Shown here: positions 60,002 to 64,000 of the stretch, piece after piece
How the letters are laid out: every line of letters begins with the position of its first letter
Numbering within the stretch: the stretch's first letter is position 1
From: Bacillus thuringiensis
GTDB taxonomy: Bacteria; Bacillota; Bacilli; Bacillales; Bacillaceae_G
NCBI RefSeq assembly: GCF_022095615.2
Contig: NZ_CP155559.1
Location: forward strand, 2,353,501-2,417,500
Direction of reading: 5' to 3'
DNA length: 64,000 bases
Program-made: the position numbers and the translations under genes
The notes under the pieces: model-generated
The model's database searches: none
The model's input: only the letters and a program-made list of their open reading frames with translations
Told to the model about the DNA's origin: nothing

Positions 60002-60733
60002 ATGTCATATATCGAATTCAAACCAACTTTAAAGAAAGTGAATCTTAAGCCGGATGGCAAGAAAGAAATTGTTTTGGAAGTAACGGATTCATCATTACGC
60101 GGTAAGTTGGATGTACTTTCCGAAATGATTGATACAAAGGTATTTATCTCACTGGAATCCATGCAGGTTAATTTCAATGTTACTGTAAACGCGAAAACGA
60201 ACGAACCACTAACACAGTATGAAGTTGATGATAAAGGAGTTGTGAAAGAAGTAAAGGCATCGTTTGAACAATTAGAAGCTAATTTCGATATTCCAGAAGA
60301 GAAAATTCCAACGCGTGAAGAGAAAGAGCAAGCAGATCGTGAAATTGTAGATGCATTTATCATTAGTGGACTTGCTCCAGGTTTAGATGATTTACCACAT
60401 GATTTTGCTTACATCGTAAAACGAAAACTCGAGGGAGAGTCTTATCTGAAATTAGCGAATGAGCTGAAAATCTCTAATGTGAAGCTGATTGAAATGATTG
60501 ATGATTACCGTGCTCGTATTGCGCCAATGGCAATCAAATGGCACGAATGGAAAGAGAACCAGCCGGATGTAGGGGAGCAACCAAAGGTAGAAGAGAAAAC
60601 GAAGGAAGAAACAGAGACAGAAGAACTGGTTGTAGCGGAAGAAGAGCAAGTGCAAGAACAAGAGTCGAAATCTTCTGATGAATATGAAGTCACTGGTGAG
60701 GACAAGCCTTTTGATGAGACATTAGAAGACTAA
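60002..60733 (+). CDS. Hypothetical phage protein with acidic tail
   Basis: 243 residues: a beta-rich first 80 residues, a middle helical region with an HTH-like segment (SYLKLANELKISNVKLIEMID), and a strongly acidic, disordered tail from residue 190. RBS AAAGGGAG. Function unknown; the acidic tail may mimic DNA or bind a basic partner. Confidence 0.7.
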   Translation: MSYIEFKPTLKKVNLKPDGKKEIVLEVTDSSLRGKLDVLSEMIDTKVFISLESMQVNFNVTVNAKTNEPLTQYEVDDKGVVKEVKASFEQLEANFDIPEEKIPTREEKEQADREIVDAFIISGLAPGLDDLPHDFAYIVKRKLEGESYLKLANELKISNVKLIEMIDDYRARIAPMAIKWHEWKENQPDVGEQPKVEEKTKEETETEELVVAEEEQVQEQESKSSDEYEVTGEDKPFDETLED

Positions 60734-60801
60734 TAAAAATAGGTTGGTAGTATGGCGGTTCTGTTGTGCTACCAGCTTCCTATCTCATATGGGGTGATGG
60801 A

Positions 60802-61686
60802 TTGAACAAAAAGGAGAAACGGCAAATCCGACTTAGGATTTTAAATATACAAGATGATGAGTGTAAAGGCTGTACGAAGGTTCCGAAATACAGTGAGACA
60901 AGTACAAATCATAAAACTTCTTGGTGTGCTGAAAATTGTGAGGTTGGCAAAAAACTAAAAAGACTAGGTGAAAGCCTACTTGAGGGGAGAACGGAACATA
61001 TGGCTGAACAAAGAAATTGGGATCAATTATGTGCAACAGCAAATAAGTTACGTGAGGCAGATTCAGTAAAGTGGACTTGGGTAAAAATCGCTAGTTATCT
61101 TGGGGTAAGTGAAAAGAACTTGTATTACCATATTTCTAAAAGACGCGAAGCAAACGGAACGTCTATTAAACGTGTAGGCGCATCAAAGAATCCACAGAAT
61201 ACAAAACCATCACCACAACCTCAAAATGTTCAGAAAACGAAATCCGAACCGCCAAAATTAAATTCTGTAGTAGCATCTCATATCCCATCAGACCAGAGTT
61301 GGCAGAGACAATTAACTACAATCATTGATGAAAGAGAGGCGCTTCGAAAAGAGTTAAGCGAAGTATCGGAAATGTACGAGGGATTAAAAGGTTTAAAAGA
61401 AAAGTTAGCGCAAGATTTTATTGTAGAAACAGAAGCTCGTTTGGAAGCGGAAGATGCACTCAAACTCATGCAAGATCAGCTACAAGCTCGTGAAGAAGAT
61501 TACAACACATTACTTAACGAATTTAATGCGATTACGGAAAAGAACCATGAATTGGGGCATGACCTGCAAAAGATGCATATCCAAGTTGGCGCCGCAAATG
61601 AAACGGCTGCAAAAGAACGTGAGCATCGTTTAGAACTACAAGGTAGAGCACAAGCGCTTGGTATGGCGCTCAAAGTAGTCTTGTAG
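60802..61686 (+). CDS. Phage protein with N-terminal zinc site, HTH and long coiled coil
   Basis: A 294-residue protein from TTG 60802 after GGGGTG. Residues 15-45 carry four Cys (CKGC, then SWCAENC). Residues 80-115 contain a helix-turn-helix (WVKIASYLGVSEKNLYYHIS). Residues 160-285 form a long coiled coil. The zinc-plus-HTH head resembles the next gene, so the two are probably diverged paralogues that bind DNA. Confidence 0.7.
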   Translation: MNKKEKRQIRLRILNIQDDECKGCTKVPKYSETSTNHKTSWCAENCEVGKKLKRLGESLLEGRTEHMAEQRNWDQLCATANKLREADSVKWTWVKIASYLGVSEKNLYYHISKRREANGTSIKRVGASKNPQNTKPSPQPQNVQKTKSEPPKLNSVVASHIPSDQSWQRQLTTIIDEREALRKELSEVSEMYEGLKGLKEKLAQDFIVETEARLEAEDALKLMQDQLQAREEDYNTLLNEFNAITEKNHELGHDLQKMHIQVGAANETAAKEREHRLELQGRAQALGMALKVVL

Positions 61687-61695
61687 GTGGGCGAT

Positions 61696-62097
61696 ATGAA
61701 ACTGACAAAAGAAGAAAGAACTCAAATCACATACCAAATTGGCGATATTATCGAGCAGAAATGCAGACGTTGTTATTATAATCGCACATCAAACGAGTGT
61801 TTTAGTGTTAATGAATGTAAGGCATGCCCGACAGGTGAAGAATTACGCCAGTTGGGTAGGTATTTCGATACACAGCCTAAAAAGAATGGTGGGCCAAGAA
61901 AGAGGATTCCTGTTGGATTAACACCTGAAATTGTAAGAAGTTTGAATCAAAAGGGAATTCCAGATAAGGAAATCAGCATTATGTATGACCGTAGTTTTAC
62001 TTACGTCGGAAAGCTCAAGCAGAAGTGGGAACGCGAAGGGAAATGGGAAGGTCCAACTAATATGAGAGAAATCAAAAGGGGTGGAGCGAATGCCTGA
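61696..62097 (+). CDS. Phage zinc-site/HTH protein
   Basis: 133 residues. Cys pattern CRRCYYN...CFSVNECKAC (residues 22-45) followed by a helix-turn-helix (IPDKEISIMYDRSFTYVGKLKQK). Shares the Cys/HTH head with the preceding protein. Start ATG 61696 follows AGGTGGG. It may be a late-gene regulator. Confidence 0.72.
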   Translation: MKLTKEERTQITYQIGDIIEQKCRRCYYNRTSNECFSVNECKACPTGEELRQLGRYFDTQPKKNGGPRKRIPVGLTPEIVRSLNQKGIPDKEISIMYDRSFTYVGKLKQKWEREGKWEGPTNMREIKRGGANA

Positions 62098-62818
62098 AAC
62101 AGTTGATGTGAAAGGGATGTCGGATGATGAATTTATGAAGAAATATAAAAATCTAGTTTATAAGTTTGTATGGAGAAAGTACGGAGCAGTTTTAGAATCG
62201 ATAAAAATGACTACTGGTTTAGATATAGAGGATTTAATTCAAAGTGGCATGATTGGGTTGCTTAAAGCAAGAAGAGACTTTAATCTTGCATATGGGTGTG
62301 AGTTTTCCACTTTAGCAATTCCTAAAATGCATGGAGAAACTACCAAAGCAATTATAAATAATCAAAAAGTTAAGGTAACAAGTGAGATATTCCACTTGAA
62401 AAGTAAAATCATTAGAAAAAAATTAACAGAAGAAAAATCGGAGGTCATTAGTCAACAATTAGGCGTATCTGTTGAAGTTGTAGAAGAAGCTTTGCAATAT
62501 CAACAAATTCCAAGTTCTTTAAATGAATTAGCATTTTCAACAGGGAGTGGAGATACCGATTTAACACTTGAACAGATGCTGATTGATGAACGCTCAACGA
62601 ATGAATCTGAGAAAGTTGAACATGCAATAATAGTTGGTTCTTTTGTTCAGACATTACCAGATCGAGAAATGATTATATGGGATATGTATTCAAACCACAT
62701 GTCGCAAGAAAGTATAGGGAAGAAAGTTGGAGTTAGTCAAACTCAAATTGGTCGCATATTAAAACGAATCAAGGGAAGAGCTGCAGCTTTTGGAAAAGCG
62801 CAGGGAGTTGCAAAGTAG
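62090..62818 (+). CDS. Phage-encoded sigma-70-family sigma factor
   Basis: A 242-residue sigma factor. Region 2 is visible in NLVYKFVWRKYG and GLDIEDLIQSGMIGLLKARRDFNLAYGCEFSTLAIPKM; region 3 follows; region 4 is QTLPDREMIIWDMYSNHMSQESIGKKVGVSQTQIGRIL. The layout is nearest to SigB/SigF-type factors. It probably directs late phage genes, and similar prophage sigma factors in B. anthracis have been reported to change host sporulation. Start ATG 62090 after GGGGTGGAG. Confidence 0.9.
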   Translation: MPETVDVKGMSDDEFMKKYKNLVYKFVWRKYGAVLESIKMTTGLDIEDLIQSGMIGLLKARRDFNLAYGCEFSTLAIPKMHGETTKAIINNQKVKVTSEIFHLKSKIIRKKLTEEKSEVISQQLGVSVEVVEEALQYQQIPSSLNELAFSTGSGDTDLTLEQMLIDERSTNESEKVEHAIIVGSFVQTLPDREMIIWDMYSNHMSQESIGKKVGVSQTQIGRILKRIKGRAAAFGKAQGVAK

Positions 62819-62858
62819 TATCAATTTTGAATGTTATACAGAAAGGTGGAGTTAGATT

Positions 62859-63047
62859 ATGTTGTGGTTATGGTGTCTTATAGGCTATTTAGCGGTTACA
62901 GTTACCGCTTTATGCTTACTATACAAAATAGGGAAAATGAATAAAGCAGAAAGACGTTGGTATGAAATTAACTTTATTGAGCAATCAGCAAAGAAGGAAA
63001 CGGAGCAACTGAAAGAGAGAAAGAATGATGTGAAGAAAGCACAATAA
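62859..63047 (+). CDS. Small single-helix membrane protein
   Basis: 62 residues: one N-terminal membrane helix (WLWCLIGYLAVTVTALCLLY) and a charged cytoplasmic tail (KKETEQLKERKNDVKKAQ). RBS AAAGGTGG. Unknown role. Confidence 0.65.
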   Translation: MLWLWCLIGYLAVTVTALCLLYKIGKMNKAERRWYEINFIEQSAKKETEQLKERKNDVKKAQ

Positions 63048-63117
63048 AATTTGAATTTTATAGAAAAAGAGCACTATTAGAATAGTGCCCAACTTCAATT
63101 TGCAGGAGTATTATGAG

Positions 63118-63150
63118 GAAACTTAAGTAGGTGGCTTAAGTTTCTCTGTA
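63118..63150. terminator. Hairpin between convergent genes
   Basis: Perfect GAAACTTAAG / CTTAAGTTTC stem with a 7-base loop; a second hairpin (GCACTATT / AATAGTGC) is at 63071-63088. Confidence 0.6.
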
Positions 63151-63187
63151 ATAATTATGAATTTAGGATTAGAAAAATACCTATATT

Positions 63188-63976
63188 TTAAAGTGATGTT
63201 AGGGGGTATTTGTAAGTAGTGAAATCTTCTTTAAAGATATCTTTAACTAGTTGAATTGTTTCTTCGTCATAAAAACTATCATAGGTCGGATGCCTTGGGA
63301 ATAAGGGATCTGTAATATCACCATCTGCATAGTTACCTTCGTAATTTGCTAAATTACTTTGGTGGTGCCATGAGTTAATTAATGCGTTTAATGGGGATTT
63401 TTTTAAGCGATGTTTGTCTTCTATAGCAGATAGATGGGCGGAGAAGTTTTCAAGATAAATGTAATTTGTAACAAACTCTTCTTCTCCTTGTATATATTGA
63501 GGTGTGAAGTGTGGGTTTACACCTTCAAAATTTGGTGAATGCGCTTTTAAATAATATAAATACAGTTTAAAGGAAATTTTTTTATTACAAGATTCATCAC
63601 CATAAAGATAACGACGGATTGGCTTCCACTCAGTGGATTCGTAATATGGCGCTGGTATAAGAGAAATAAAAGAGCTTACAGCTCTTTTGAAAGGGTTTCT
63701 AACCAATTTATAGGTGTCTTTTTCTTTTGCTTGTAATGCGTTGGCTAAATCAGTGAGATATAGTATAGAGTTTTTATAAATTTCAAATTCATAATTATGA
63801 ACAAAGGAGCTATATTTTACAGCTTCTTTAAACAAATTGATGTGATAAAAGAACCAATATGCGAGTGAAGTACAGCCGCTTTTTTGACTCCAAAATAAGA
63901 TTAAAGGGAAATCTTTGTGAAAGTGAGGTGGACGCCCGTACTTGGCAATAAAATCATAAATATTTGTGATAGGCAT
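63188..63976 (-). CDS. Sulfotransferase-family protein, probable lysogenic cargo
   Basis: A 262-residue PAPS-type sulfotransferase. The 5'-phosphosulfate loop is FWSQKSGCTSLAYWFF (about residues 28-43) and the 3'-phosphate motif is YKLVRNPFKRAVSSF (about residues 88-102). Family enzymes transfer sulfate from PAPS to carbohydrates, peptides or lipids. It is on the strand opposite to the phage operon, the pattern of a moron expressed in the lysogen. The start is ATG 63976; GGGAGG is upstream. The acceptor is unknown. Confidence 0.85.
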   Translation of the reverse strand: MPITNIYDFIAKYGRPPHFHKDFPLILFWSQKSGCTSLAYWFFYHINLFKEAVKYSSFVHNYEFEIYKNSILYLTDLANALQAKEKDTYKLVRNPFKRAVSSFISLIPAPYYESTEWKPIRRYLYGDESCNKKISFKLYLYYLKAHSPNFEGVNPHFTPQYIQGEEEFVTNYIYLENFSAHLSAIEDKHRLKKSPLNALINSWHHQSNLANYEGNYADGDITDPLFPRHPTYDSFYDEETIQLVKDIFKEDFTTYKYPLTSL

Positions 63977-64000
63977 TTTTATCCTCCCTTCATATTTTTT

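Larger units (their letters stand above)
49040..64000. mobile_element. Temperate prophage, left part (right end outside the window)
   Basis: From the tyrosine integrase at 49117 to the window end, genes are compact, mostly plus-strand and of phage types: integrase, arbitrium receptor, CI-like and Cro-like regulators, YqaJ/RecT, DnaD-like initiator, DnaC-like loader, DUF1064, sigma factor. The left attachment site should be near 49040-49116; TGCAAACA occurs twice there (49094 and 49105). No structural, terminase or lysis genes appear, so more than half of the prophage is beyond 64000. Layout resembles B. cereus group siphovirus prophages. Confidence 0.92.

Overview
The window is low-GC Firmicute DNA and almost certainly comes from a Bacillus cereus group chromosome. 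Supporting evidence: a class I lysyl-tRNA synthetase behind a T-box leader, a BclA-type exosporium leader on a collagen-like protein, a heterocycloanthracin-type Cys/Gly-rich bacteriocin precursor, a CwlJ spore hydrolase, a VmlR-type ABC-F protein and a BceRS/BceAB-type module. About 49 kb is chromosome. The last 15 kb is the left (integration, regulation, replication) part of a temperate siphovirus-like prophage whose right end lies beyond position 64000.

Region 1 (1-22 kb) is accessory metabolism and regulation: a resolvase fragment at the left edge, a WYL regulator, a DJ-1/PfpI protein, an MFS pump, a Nudix hydrolase, an SDR/HxlR divergent pair, methyltransferases, a VOC protein, an APH-type kinase, an AraC regulator with an unusual C-terminal domain, an M3 peptidase, a DMT exporter divergent from a MocR regulator, small hypothetical genes and an extra MurE.

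Region 2 (22-45 kb): T-box leader plus lysK, a cwlJ paralogue, a formamidase-family gene, the BceRS-type two-component system (25.5-27.2 kb) and, 7 kb away, its likely partner BceAB-type ABC transporter with a lipoprotein (34.5-37.9 kb). Between them lies a vmlR-like ABC-F gene with a well-formed transcription attenuator (short upstream ORFs, competing hairpins, terminator). Then come a secreted lipase, a short homoserine dehydrogenase, a MocR regulator joined to a D-Ala-D-Ala ligase, and a TPP riboswitch with tenA.

Region 3 (44.7-49.1 kb) is strain-variable surface and conflict DNA: the orphan heterocycloanthracin-like precursor, an unknown protein with a Cys/hydrophobic tail, an exosporium collagen/seven-repeat beta-propeller protein, a truncated secreted protein flanked by a duplicated segment, and the N-terminal part of what looks like a pPIWI-RE protein that stops where the prophage begins.

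Region 4 (49.1-64 kb), prophage: a tyrosine integrase; an arbitrium (aimR-aimP) communication module preceded by a strong promoter and a structured leader RNA; a short downstream ORF in the aimX position; a CI-like repressor and Cro-like protein separated by a control region with three copies of one dyad and a four-copy 10-bp tandem repeat; YqaJ/RecT recombination proteins; a DnaD-like initiator carrying an iteron-like array (probable origin) and a DnaC-like loader; a phage-borne YpiB/ReoY-family protein; small zinc-binding proteins; a sigma factor; and a sulfotransferase on the opposite strand that looks like lysogenic cargo. The most promising points for follow-up are the arbitrium module with its leader RNA and unusual peptide, the phage ReoY homologue, the interrupted PIWI-type gene, and the sulfotransferase.
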